DNA from: Obelidium mucronatum
Taxonomy: Eukaryota; Chytridiomycota; Chytridiomycetes; Chytridiales; Chytriomycetaceae
Direction: 5' to 3'
DNA: 22,628 bases
Assembly: GCA_025765595.1 (NCBI GenBank)
Contig: JAIVFH010000395.1
Location: 1-22,628 of the forward strand
Below the pieces are notes generated by a model. That model ran no database searches, was not told the DNA's origin, and saw only the letters and a list, made by a program, of their open reading frames with translations. The position numbers and the translations under genes are program-made. Below, in pieces: positions 1 through 7,999 of this stretch (within the stretch, counting starts at the first letter, position 1; every line of letters starts with the position of its first letter).

Positions 1-76
1 AGAGCCATGGGATACGGAATAAACAAGATTATTTTCAATGAAGCTCCACAGCGCATGCACAAAAGTATTTCAAATG

Positions 77-82
77 TTTATT
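77..82 (-). terminator. Poly(A) signal of the type I membrane protein gene
   Basis: AATAAA on the minus strand, 24 nt past the stop codon at 106. Position and sequence fit a canonical cleavage/polyadenylation signal. The remaining bases 1-105 contain no gene that I can see. Confidence 0.55.
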
Positions 83-105
83 CCACTCTATAGAATTCAG
101 TCCAA

Positions 106-855
106 CTAATCCTTGGAAGATTCTGCCACTGGTTCGCTTTTCTTTTTCCTATACAAGTAACAAAGACCAAGCCCGGTAAGAAGAAAAACGAGTCCGACAC
201 CCACAAAGATTGCAACGATGCGCACAAACTCTGGATGTTCCCAATCAGATACTTGAACACTGTAACGAAAGTAATCTGGCGGAGGCGACAGAAGCGAAGC
301 GGCTGGAACAACAGCCCAATTGACATACAATTTTGCGACTGAATCTCCCAATTCAACACAGGAACCTAGCGGGACCACACGGGTGGTGGAGTTAGGGCCC
401 GTGCAGGAAGAGTCATTTTGGGGATAGCTTGTAATTTTAGCAACAGAATCCACCATACTCCACTTGATCTGGCCGCGATCAAGAGCACTAGGACCATCGG
501 AGAAGCACTTGCTGGGAGGAATATATGCGAGGACATTGGCGGGGACTTTGCAGTCCTTGTCTGTATAGTACCGGCCCTGTAGGAACGAGGTATCCGATGA
601 AAGGGCTTGGAACTGAGCGAGTGCGTCATTGGCAGAAGAAGGATACCGAAGTTCCAAGCCGATCTCGCTGAAGCACTTGGACTTGACGCATTGGCTTCGA
701 TCTTCACAGTTGAATGTGTATTCGAGCCTTGCCCAAAGGCTGTCGGATTGGAAGCACGAGATTGTGTTGTTTAGGGAAGCTGATGACGTGGTGTTTACGG
801 ACGTTGAGTTAGCAGGCAAGGCTGGGCGGAGGGCGAGCATGAAGACTCCACTCAT
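106..855 (-). CDS. Cys-rich type I membrane protein, unknown function
   Basis: A single uninterrupted exon of 249 aa. The N-terminus (VFMLALRPALPA, about residues 4-15) is a short, weak signal peptide. The ectodomain, about residues 16-208, has eight cysteines (34, 50, 56, 61, 102, 117, 151, 166), an even number that suits disulfides, and several N-glycosylation sequons (NST, NTT, NDS, NST). One strong transmembrane helix spans about 212-235, followed by a basic YRKKK stop-transfer motif and a short acidic cytosolic tail. I infer a cell-surface or endomembrane glycoprotein. I recognise no family, and fungal 'uncharacterised single-pass protein' is the best label. The start is the first ATG in frame; no upstream exon is evident. 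The frame is intact, unlike many genes further along. It is transcribed divergently from the LRR gene, 151 nt away. Confidence 0.75.
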   Translation of the reverse strand: MSGVFMLALRPALPANSTSVNTTSSASLNNTISCFQSDSLWARLEYTFNCEDRSQCVKSKCFSEIGLELRYPSSANDALAQFQALSSDTSFLQGRYYTDKDCKVPANVLAYIPPSKCFSDGPSALDRGQIKWSMVDSVAKITSYPQNDSSCTGPNSTTRVVPLGSCVELGDSVAKLYVNWAVVPAASLLSPPPDYFRYSVQVSDWEHPEFVRIVAIFVGVGLVFLLTGLGLCYLYRKKKSEPVAESSKD

Positions 856-1006
856 TTCCGAATGGTTATTGATTGGTCGGCGTTTGTTGAAAAAAAAAAA
901 ATTAAGTGCTGGGTAGAGTGGGATTACTGATAGCAGTCGTTGATTGGTTAGAAAGATGGGTGAATGATTAGGAACTGGTGTGTGCAGGTTGCTGATCCAC
1001 TTTTAA
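856..1006. promoter_or_regulatory. Divergent intergenic promoter region
   Basis: This 151-nt spacer separates two divergent start codons (855 on minus, 1007 on plus), so it must hold both promoters. It contains an A10 run near 890-900. I see no convincing TATA box or repeated element. The role is inferred from the layout only. Confidence 0.4.
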
Positions 1007-2295
1007 ATGGTGTGCTTAAATGAGATCCCACCTGAGATAACCTTCCACTTCCTGCTTGGCCTGGATCCACTGCTAATCAAAGAGCTTCGAACGCTATGCA
1101 AAACAATCTACTTGGCAGTCTCTTCAGACTTCTTTGCTGTCGAAAACCTCAAAAGGCTGTATCCTATCTCCGAGTCATATCCTTTCATACCAAAGTATCC
1201 AATCAGTGTGTACCAGACACGCCAGTTGCCGTCTTGGTAGAGAGTTTTTCTATTGGGACCGTTTCCATCAACGGCAGCTGCCGAAAGTGGTCGAGGATGC
1301 AAGGTTTCCCGGTGTGGGCGTAGATGAAGAACGGCCTCAGTGGCTTCGGATCCCAAACAAACCAGAGTTCTGGACGGCTTACGAAATGAACTTTGCGCTT
1401 CCTCCTGATGCACCTGCTGCTGATCGAATACACGCACCGCTTCCGCTGTGTTGGTTCCGCAACGTGCTGGGCATATATTTGGACAACAATGCTTTCTATG
1501 GACCGATCCCGGTGGAGTTGTGTGTCAGCATAGGTCCGCATTGTAGGATGACCACTTCAAGGATTATATCCATGTCGGGAAACCAATTAACCGGACCGAT
1601 TCCGCCTGAATTGGGTGGATATTCCCACACGCTGTACACATTGGACTTATCAAACAACAAACTGGAAGGGTGCATCCCGCCTGAACTTGTAAACCTGACT
1701 GGATTGAGGAATTTGGATCTATCAGATAATAGGCTGGAAGGGAGTATCCCTGAACAGTTTTTTGGGAGTTTGTTTGAATTGCACTTGGCAAGGAATCGCT
1801 TGAGTGGCCCTTTGTCTTCAACCCGAGTGTTTCCAGACCTAAATCCGTCCTTACGGGTGTTGGATTTATCGGGAAATGATTTAGAGGGTGATGTTCCTGG
1901 TTGGCTTGGTTGTTTATGGAAGTTGCAGTGTCTCGTGAGTATCATTTTATTGAACCGTTAAGTATAATTTAACAAGTGAGAGATAGGATCTATCCGATAA
2001 CCATTTCAGTGGCTTGATTCCTGAGGAGCTGTCCAAGGATTTACGGTATATTTCAGAGATCAACTTGGCTCGAAACCAGCTTCACGGGACTGTTCCACTG
2101 AGCCTGGATAACCTGGCTGACCATCTTTTGATTTTCGATGTATCATGTAACAATATCGGGGGAGAGTTACCGACTTGTATGCAGATTGCTATGGTAAAGA
2201 TTTTTGATTGGCGCTTTGAAAGGGATTGGGCAGGGTATTTTGCGTCGTGGTTGTTCACGGACGATTGTGAGGACAGCAGTTTGCATAAGTTTTAA
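1007..2295 (+). CDS. F-box-like/leucine-rich-repeat protein
   Basis: The N-terminal 45 residues (NEIPPEITFHFLLGLDPL...) resemble a degenerate F-box. From about residue 150 there are at least nine plant-type LRRs with the LxLxxNxLxGxIPxxL pattern (for example LDLSNNKLEGCIPPEL, LDLSDNRLEGSIPEQF). A GT-AG intron at 1935-1986 (52 nt) rejoins the repeat exactly, as QCL|DLSDNHFSG. Upstream, the frame of the ATG at 1007 ends at a TAG (1238-1240), while the LRR frame is +1. The switch lies within about 1206-1242. It is either one extra base or a 5' intron such as 1159-1240. With one extra base the exons total 1236 nt (411 aa). There is no signal peptide or transmembrane segment, so I infer a cytosolic LRR protein that may act in substrate recognition. 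The F-box call is tentative. Confidence 0.75.
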
Positions 2296-2313
2296 AAAAA
2301 AGAACATAATAAT
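2296..2313. other. 18-nt convergent gene spacer
   Basis: Only 18 nt, A-rich, separate the stop codons of the LRR gene (+) and the seven-TM gene (-). Their 3' UTRs must overlap, each running into the other's coding region. Confidence 0.7.
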
Positions 2314-3273
2314 CTACACTGATTTTATTTGTTGACTATTGCTGTTTCTTTTGGTTGTGCTATTTTTCTGGGAAGAGTTGTTTCCACCTTCAGAACACAC
2401 AAGCTGAATCTTCATGAGAAACCAGCTCAACGCAGCAACGAAAATCAAAATATCTTTCAACGCCCACAAAACGCAATACACGCGGAAAGCAGTGCGGTTT
2501 TCTAGGGCTGGATCCACAATCAGACAGACGATTGCCCCCACAAAACAGTTTAAAGTGCATAACGCGAAATTCGTGGCGATAAAGCCCCATTTAGCTACGA
2601 TGGCGAGTTTTGGGGATACATTCCGGACCCCTTGCATCTCTTTTTGCAAGCCTTGAATGTAAAACATGAAACTTGTGACAAAGTACAAGTCAAGGAAGCA
2701 AACAACAGTCCCCCCGAGCCCGAGTGCGAAAAGCAAGTGTAATTGAAAGTCCAAAGTGTTTGGTTCAGCCGGGATGAAAATAAGAGCAACAGGCAAGATG
2801 CTTGCGAAGGGTAGAATGTCAAGAGTTTCTCAAAGATTTGAAAGACGCGTTCTGAGCTCATTGATTTGAGAATATCTTCAGATCTGATCCAGGCGATTCG
2901 AAGGTATATAGCTTCAGAGACTATGGTTAGTGTAGGAGGTTGTTTTTTTTAGGGGGCGGTTGCATCCAAGATGAACTCAACTTGCAAATCCGAGGGATCC
3001 GATCGCAAGGCTGACTTTGTCCGTTCTTTTAGAGTAATTATATAATGTGATTGATGTAGCGTAAACAACGCCGGTAGACCACATGAGTAACATCAGAGTA
3101 TTGAGTTTTGTAAAGAAAGACGCGAACGTTACAGGAGACTGTTTCCGTGGCAGCTCGATGCAAACAGTAAAGATTATAATTGAAACCACGACGAATAAGT
3201 CGCAAATCGCGATTGAAGCAGATGCAATGTATGTGAATTGCTCCAGTCCTTGATCAATAGATGATGAGGACAT
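2314..3273 (-). CDS. Probable seven-transmembrane protein with a frame break
   Basis: Exon 1 (3273-2982) starts at an ATG encoding MSSSSIDQG and holds two hydrophobic helices. A 61-nt intron (2981-2921, GT...CTAACCATAG) leads into exon 2 (2920-2314). Exon 2 begins ISEAIYLRIAWIRSED and continues to four or five more helices and a polar Ser/Asn-rich tail. Inside exon 2 the frame changes by -1 between about 2830 and 2800 (KLLTF then PFASILPVAL); no GT-AG pair restores it. If one missing base is allowed, the length is 299 aa with about seven transmembrane helices, a GPCR-like layout. I recognise no family motif (no DRY, no NPxxY). The break is either a sequencing deletion or a real lesion, so this could be a recent pseudogene. 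It is the only break in the window in the -1 direction. Confidence 0.55.
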
Positions 3274-3487
3274 TAATCTTGAAGTAAATCTAAAAAATTG
3301 GAACCCGCTATCCCCCCGATTCCGCCACACATCAATATCTTATCGAAACGATTCAGGTCGTGGAAGAAGGATTTTATTATTTATAGGTTAAGTGTCTGGG
3401 CTAATGAAGCAGTTTTCATTCTTGGGCTCGTTTGCGGAGGTATTCTGCACGATGATTGTAGACCTAGCGCGCGGTTTGTTTTAATAT

Positions 3488-3731
3488 TCATCGATTTGAA
3501 TCACGGCTTCTAACCCATACCCTTTTCTCATCTCTAGTCAACGCAAGCCAAACCATCTTTACATTTTTGGTCTGCACCCCCATTGAAGGATTATTAACGC
3601 ACTCGTTCTTGAATACGCCGAATCCGCTGACTTTGCCGTTGGTATTCTTGAGATCCAGTGGAATCCATTCGCGTTGGATACCAGGGGAATTCGACTTGAC
3701 TCGATACTGAGTAGCTTTATTGTAGTAATGC
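3488..3731 (-). CDS. Hypothetical protein, partial, exon structure uncertain
   Basis: A coding-like exon starts after an acceptor at 3732-3733 (tatacag) and reads YNKATQYRVKSNSPG, then a segment with SGFGVFKNECVNNPSMG and VKMVWLAL, to a stop at 3488. An alternative 3' end uses a donor at 3520 and an acceptor before gtctac near 3462, ending at 3416. Upstream, a candidate first exon starts at the ATG at 3873-3871 and would splice at a GTTATG donor, but its frame holds a TGA after nine codons. No domain is recognised. Amino-acid composition favours this frame over the overlapping 90-aa frame. The locus could be a gene with a misassembled 5' end or a decaying copy. The stretch 3274-3487 otherwise shows nothing convincing. 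Confidence 0.35.
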
Positions 3732-3930
3732 CTGTATAGATATATATTGTGGTTATTGTTTTTTGCTTTCGTCGCGAAAGTAGAAAAAATACACATAACC
3801 TGTTTCTGCGACTTTCGAAAGATTTTCCCAAAGAGTGGTGATTTCAATTCCTATCGAATATATTCTCGCTCATTTTTTCACGAATGAAAAAATCGCGACC
3901 GCTAATCCCGCGGAGGTGCGGCTGTGTCAT

Positions 3931-3970
3931 TGAATATCCGACTTCGGCGGTGAATATCCGACTTCAGCGG
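3931..3970. repeat. Two-copy 20-nt tandem repeat
   Basis: The unit TGAATATCCGACTTCGGCGG at 3931-3950 is followed directly by a copy at 3951-3970 with one mismatch (A for G). It lies in the non-coding spacer upstream (on minus) of the 3488-3731 locus and downstream of the 4011-4702 gene. It may be a recent slippage duplication or a doubled regulatory element. Confidence 0.85.
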
Positions 3971-4010
3971 ATTTCTTGTAAAACTGAGTCAACAGAAAAA
4001 AAAATTGGGT

Positions 4011-4702
4011 TCAATTCAGTGATGAGAAACAGCTATCTGGTAAGGGGAAGGAGGAGGGGATGGAAGTACCTTCTTTTCTTTTGGGGTTAATTCTTTCCAC
4101 GCTTGAATTGCTTGTGTTTTTGTTTTGCTTGGAATGAGATCTATCCCACTTTCGTCCTTGTCGTATTCTGTTCCAGGAAGCTGCTGCAAAACAGCTCAAG
4201 AAATGCATGAAAGCTTTTCCCATTGGTATATTGCTGATGGACATGTGCTTGGGTATAGTTGTTTTTGAAATGGGTTCTTGGTGTTCAGTTCTTCTGGAAA
4301 GGGATTCAAAACACTGGGCTATCGATGCGAAAGCTGATTGTAGCTGATGAAGCATTTGATGAACTTTGCTGTTAACATTGGAATGACCCAGGCCTCTTCT
4401 CTTTTTAAAGTTCGAAAAGGATACCTTGGATACGTCAGATTCGGTAAAGTAAACAGGCTGATTCCAATCGAACTTCTCTGCTTCAGGTTCTTGTATCAAG
4501 TCTCCATGGGATGCATTGGATGCAATGGAATGCATTGGATTCTGCATTGTCGCTGTTTCCATAGTTGAGGGTCCAGGCTTTGTTTGCATCTGAGTCGCAA
4601 AACTCATCAAGAGCATCCGCAGAATTGATTCCGTTACTTATCAGTTGCGAATAATGTTTTATCTCCGTCGTCGCCAAAGTCGGAAGAGCTCTCGTTTGTC
4701 AT
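4011..4702 (-). CDS. Hypothetical Ser-rich acidic/basic protein, frame-broken
   Basis: The best start is the ATG at 4702 (MTNESSSDFGDDGD). This frame stops at 4636-4634 (TAA). The +1 frame then reads SADALDEFCDSDANKAWTL and stops at 4485-4483 (TGA). The next +1 frame reads EPEAEKFDWNQPVYF to the stop at 4011. Two extra bases would give about 229 aa. Alternatively, a 35-nt intron (4637-4603) would join the first and last frames directly. A pyrimidine-rich 33-nt GT-AG segment (4069-4037) near the 3' end could be spliced without changing frame. The C-terminal half has a possible helix (KVHQMLHQLQSAFASIAQCF) and a Lys/Arg/Asn-rich tail. I recognise no domain; it is probably soluble. A local 10-nt quasi-repeat (ATGCATTGGA-like, about 4508-4540) encodes the MQNPMHSIASNAS stretch. 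Confidence 0.45.
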
Positions 4703-4790
4703 GAAAACCCAAGCAATGGAAAAAAAGAAAGAAAGAATATTAATATATAACAAATAATATAACAAAAACGTATTTGTGTAAGTTGATCAC

Positions 4791-4796
4791 TTTATT
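4791..4796 (-). terminator. Poly(A) signal of the HMG-box gene
   Basis: AATAAA on the minus strand, 88 nt past the HMG-box stop codon. The surrounding spacer 4703-4883 is A/T-rich with no other feature. It must also hold the promoter of the 4011-4702 gene. Confidence 0.45.
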
Positions 4797-4883
4797 ACAA
4801 AAGAACCAAAGGAGAGAGAAGAAAAAAAAACAATAAGAATAATACGCCCAAAAAGAAAAGATAAAAACTCCAAAGTCACAACT

Positions 4884-6419
4884 TTACTGAGCAGGAGTGC
4901 CAGCAGCAGTTGAAGATTCTCCATTCTTCTTTTCCTTCTTTCGTCGGACAACTTGCGTCACGACGATCTTCTTTGTCTTCTTGCCTGATGCCGCAGGTGC
5001 ACTTGATGGTGTGCCAGCGGAGGCAGTCACAGCAGAAGGTGTCCCAGCAGCAACAATTGGAGTCTTTTTAGGGCTTTGGGAACCTGCTGCAGCAATGATG
5101 GGAGTCTTGTCGGCCTTCTTTTTCTTTTCGGGACTGGCAGGGGCAACCGGGGCTGAAGGGGCGCTGTCCTTCGTTTTGTTCTTTTTTTTGTCAGAGGCGG
5201 GAGCAGGTGAAGCCGGAACAGCGGCAGGTGGTGGGGGAGTTGGCTTGACGACTGGAGTAGCTTTTGGTTTTGGAGCAGGAGCTGGGGTGCTCTTTGCGGG
5301 AGCAGGTGCCGCCTTTTTGACCTTTGGAGCAGGTGGAGGGGGAGCTAGTAACCAAAGTGGAGAAAAATAGGAGTTGTGTTACTGATTGTCAATTTATTAC
5401 GCAACAAGGAACAGGAGACGGTTTCACTAATTACCTTCCTCCTCTTCCTCGTCTTCCTCTTCTTCGTCGTCATCATCGTGATTGTGAGTTTCTTCATCTT
5501 CAACTTCGTCCACTTCGTCGTCTTCATCTTCTGTTGAATAAGTCAAGGGAATACACAAATCACGATTAAACACGACGTGTGATTAAGAATTCGAAACAGG
5601 AACACACCTTCATCTTCATTCCATTTCATGATCTTCCTCTACTGCGGCTTTTCGAACAATTGGAGTTTTTGTGGTTTTTGTGGCAGGAGTTGCCGATGTC
5701 GCTGCCTTCTCCTTCTTTGGCTTTGCCGGGTGTCCCAGCTCGGCCATCTTTTCAAGATACGCGGCCTTTATAGGAGCAGCTCGATCTACGTATTTCTAAG
5801 TGGAAGGTTCAGGTTTAATTCTACTGAGCAGTAACCTCAACAAGATGATAAAAAACACCAAACCTGCTTCTGAACCTCACTCATTTCCTTCCACAGAACC
5901 CCGCACTCCTTCATAATATCCTTAAACTGGATAGTTTCACCAGCAGCTTCATGCTCGGCCTTTGTGTCGTACATGAACAGCTGGAATGAAGTGATTGGCT
6001 GCTTTGGAAGAGAAGGATCTCTCTTTGCACGTTTCCTCTTCTTTTCCTTTTCCTTTTCCTGGGGGTGGGTTGACTCGTCGTCCGAAGGAGCCGCTGATGA
6101 CGCAGCCGTGTTTGAGACAGCGGCCGCTGGCAGCAAAGAGGCAAAAGTGGATGAAATAAGCGCAAAGGCAGTCGTGCAGCTGTGGTTGTGTTGGTGGTTT
6201 GTTGGGGTTGGTTTTGGGTTAAAGCGACAGACAGCGATGTGATCGGACACTTCGACTCATCCAACCAACCTGCTTCGCCTGGGCTGCAGTCAGCTGCAGG
6301 ACGCCCGGCTCGCTGGCAGCCGCCGGGTTCTTCTTGGTTCGTTGTCTCTTTTGCTTCGGCTGTTGCGCCTGGGCGTCGGCGGTGTCCGGGTTTGGACGTT
6401 TGATTGGCGACGAACTCAT
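4884..6419 (-). CDS. HMG-box DNA-binding protein with acidic and Ala/Pro/Lys-rich tails
   Basis: Five exons: 6419-6266, 6126-5864, 5795-5608, 5530-5435 and 5344-4884. The start MSSSPIKRPNPD is followed by a basic stretch (KQKRQRTKK). A Lys/Arg cluster (EKEKEKKRKRAKRDP) precedes the HMG box, PKQPITSFQLFMYD...GVLWKEMSEVQKQ|KYVDRAAPIKAAYLEKM, which is split by a 68-nt intron. Next come a strongly acidic segment (EEDEDDEVDE, DDDDEEEEDEEEE), like the acidic tail of animal HMGB, and a 150-residue Ala/Pro/Lys tail. The role inferred is chromatin architecture or transcription. Exon 3 needs one extra base ignored (5616-5640) to join the acidic exon; with that the total is 1161 nt, 386 aa. The first intron boundaries (6265-6127) are the least certain; a shorter 88-nt intron plus a further +1 shift is an alternative. 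Confidence 0.8.
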
Positions 6420-6808
6420 TCGGGGATGTTTTTGTTTTGTCAGGGAAGTTTCTAAGGAAGAAAAGGGAAAACGGAAAAAGTTAGGACAAAATTTGTTTGG
6501 TTCTTGCACGAGGACTCGACAGCTGGAAGTATAAATAAATAGGAATAGGAATAATTATAAGATCCACTTTCTTAACAACATACTTTTATGTGAACGACTT
6601 GTTTATTGTCACCAGCATTCGCGTTTCCAATGACTGCCCAGCTCTACTCAGCTATTCTTCATCTCCTTCTTGTCCCAAAAGAGAAAAGTGCTACAAGCCC
6701 CCCTGGTTCGTTTGTTGCCGTTGTCTTGTCCGGTGCTTGGTTCGGACAAAAAGTAAGCTATAAAAAAGGATCGCAGACAACAAACGAAGCAATAAAAAGA
6801 ACCAAAAA
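6420..6808. promoter_or_regulatory. Divergent promoter between HMG-box and acidic-protein genes
   Basis: This 389-nt region separates divergent start codons at 6419 (-) and 6809 (+). A TATA-like TATAAAAAA lies at 6759-6767, about 42 nt before the plus-strand ATG, and another AT-rich TATAAATAAAT at 6530-6540. An ORF from 6630 (MTAQLYSAIL...) could be an upstream exon, spliced from 6753 to 6799 in phase. Its acceptor is purine-rich, though, so I treat it as leader sequence. Confidence 0.4.
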
Positions 6809-7759
6809 ATGACCATTCTTGAAAACGAACCACTTCAAACTGCGCAAATCGACGAAGTTGAATCGTTGAAGCGAAAAGCGGCCGAGGTTGAAACTGCTGA
6901 GAACTTGGACAAGAAGGCAGCGGGTGGAAGCAGGCGACATTAAAGAAGACGCTGTTGCTGTTGCTGCTGAGTCTGGCTCTGAAGCAAAGGAATGTGACGA
7001 TGTCCGAGAGGTGTGCTTCAGTTGTTGTTCCTTTTGTTTTCTTTGTTCTTGCGTCTCACTCCTTACGCAGCATCTACCCGGACACGGAAGAGTTCTACGC
7101 GTGGCTCGTGACTGGAAGCGAAGCTGGCTCTTTCCTTGCTTGCCACCGGTTAAAGTCTGTCGACCCAGCGATTCCAGCCACACTTCGTCTTATTGAGCTT
7201 GGCGTCAAGGCCGTGTACGATCCAGCTGAAGATGTCGAAGAAGACGAAGCTGCTGTTTCTTCCGAAGAAGCATCCAAGGGCAATGCCGGTCCTGCTGAGG
7301 TTTCAACTGTTGAAGTTGCAGCTACCGACGCAAAGACTGAAGATGAAAAGGCAGAAGATGCCAAGACTGACGAAGCAAAGAAGGAAGAGGACGATATCGA
7401 AGATTTGAAGGACACGGTCAACTTTGCCATTGAAGATTCTTGTAAGCAAAACATTGGTATTCTTTCATCTTCTGAAAATTAAAACAACTCTTGAATTAGA
7501 CTGTGTCGTGTTGCAAGACTTTAATGCCGAAGGAGGGGCCACTGAATCGACAGCTGCTCAGGAAATGCGTCAGACACTTGCAAGATGTGCTGAAAACAAG
7601 TCTTGGATCAAGATTCGTGTATCTCGCGAAGAGCCATCTGCTTCTGAAGATGCTCGTGTTCCAGCGACTGTCTCTGTGTTTGACGCGCGTAAGGGATTGA
7701 TTATTCCAAAGATTGGTTGTTGGAAGTGGCTTGTGGACGCTGAAGCGGCCATCGAGTGA
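6809..7759 (+). CDS. Acidic Ala/Glu-rich protein, unknown family
   Basis: Three exons: 6809-7012, 7071-7441 and 7500-7759, with introns of 58 nt each. The start MTILENEPLQTAQIDEVE follows a TATA-like box at a sensible distance. In exon 1 the frame moves +1 within about 6915-6943, most simply one surplus G in GCGGGTGG (KKAAVEAGDIKED). The product is then 277 aa. The middle (IYPDTEEFYAWLVTGSEAG, about residues 68-120) looks folded. An acidic, Ala/Lys/Asp-rich linker follows (TDAKTEDEKAEDAKTDEAK). The last 90 residues (DSYCVVLQDFNAEGG to GCWKWLVDAEAAIE) look like a second small domain. I recognise no family. It is probably nuclear or cytosolic. It is divergent from the HMG-box gene, but shared regulation is only a possibility. 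Confidence 0.65.
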
Positions 7760-7999
7760 AATTGATTCCGGATTGAAGAAGATGATGGAGACATACTGTT
7801 GATGTTTTGTAGACTTATTGCACGCACGTTTTTTATGTTATCAATAATATAGGATTGTATTTACTTCGAATTGGTTGATGTGATGTTCTTTGCACTTGTG
7901 CAGGAAACTTATCCAATTTAATTATCTTTAAACTGAAATTACCCTTCTTCCATTATTTACTTTTGTCCATTTCTCTTGGTTCAATTAATCGTATTAAAC
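7760..7999. other. Intergenic spacer, nothing recognised
   Basis: These 240 nt are A/T-rich and hold the 3' end of the upstream gene and the promoter of the DENND6 gene. No AATAAA, TATA box or repeat stands out. Confidence 0.5.

Noticed and set aside
1496..1945. A 149-aa minus-strand ORF
   Set aside because: It is a shadow of the LRR repeats on the plus strand, which show clear LxGxIP periodicity.
4897..5370. A 157-aa plus-strand ORF rich in Ala, Gly and Phe
   Set aside because: It is the antisense of the HMG-box protein's Ala/Pro/Lys tail; the minus-strand frame joins the acidic exon through a good intron.
6042..6059. A TTTTCC triplet-copy microsatellite
   Set aside because: It encodes the EKEKEKK stretch of the HMG-box protein, so coding composition explains it.
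6630..6752. An upstream exon (MTAQLYSAIL...) for the acidic-protein gene
   Set aside because: Splicing 6753-6799 keeps phase, but the acceptor is purine-rich and a TATA-like box at 6759 sits well placed for the ATG at 6809.
5616..6943. 10-nt GT-AG segments (GTAGAGGAAG, GTGGAAGCAG) as micro-introns to explain two frame shifts
   Set aside because: Ten nucleotides is too short for known splicing, and the DENND6 shift has no GT-AG pair at all.
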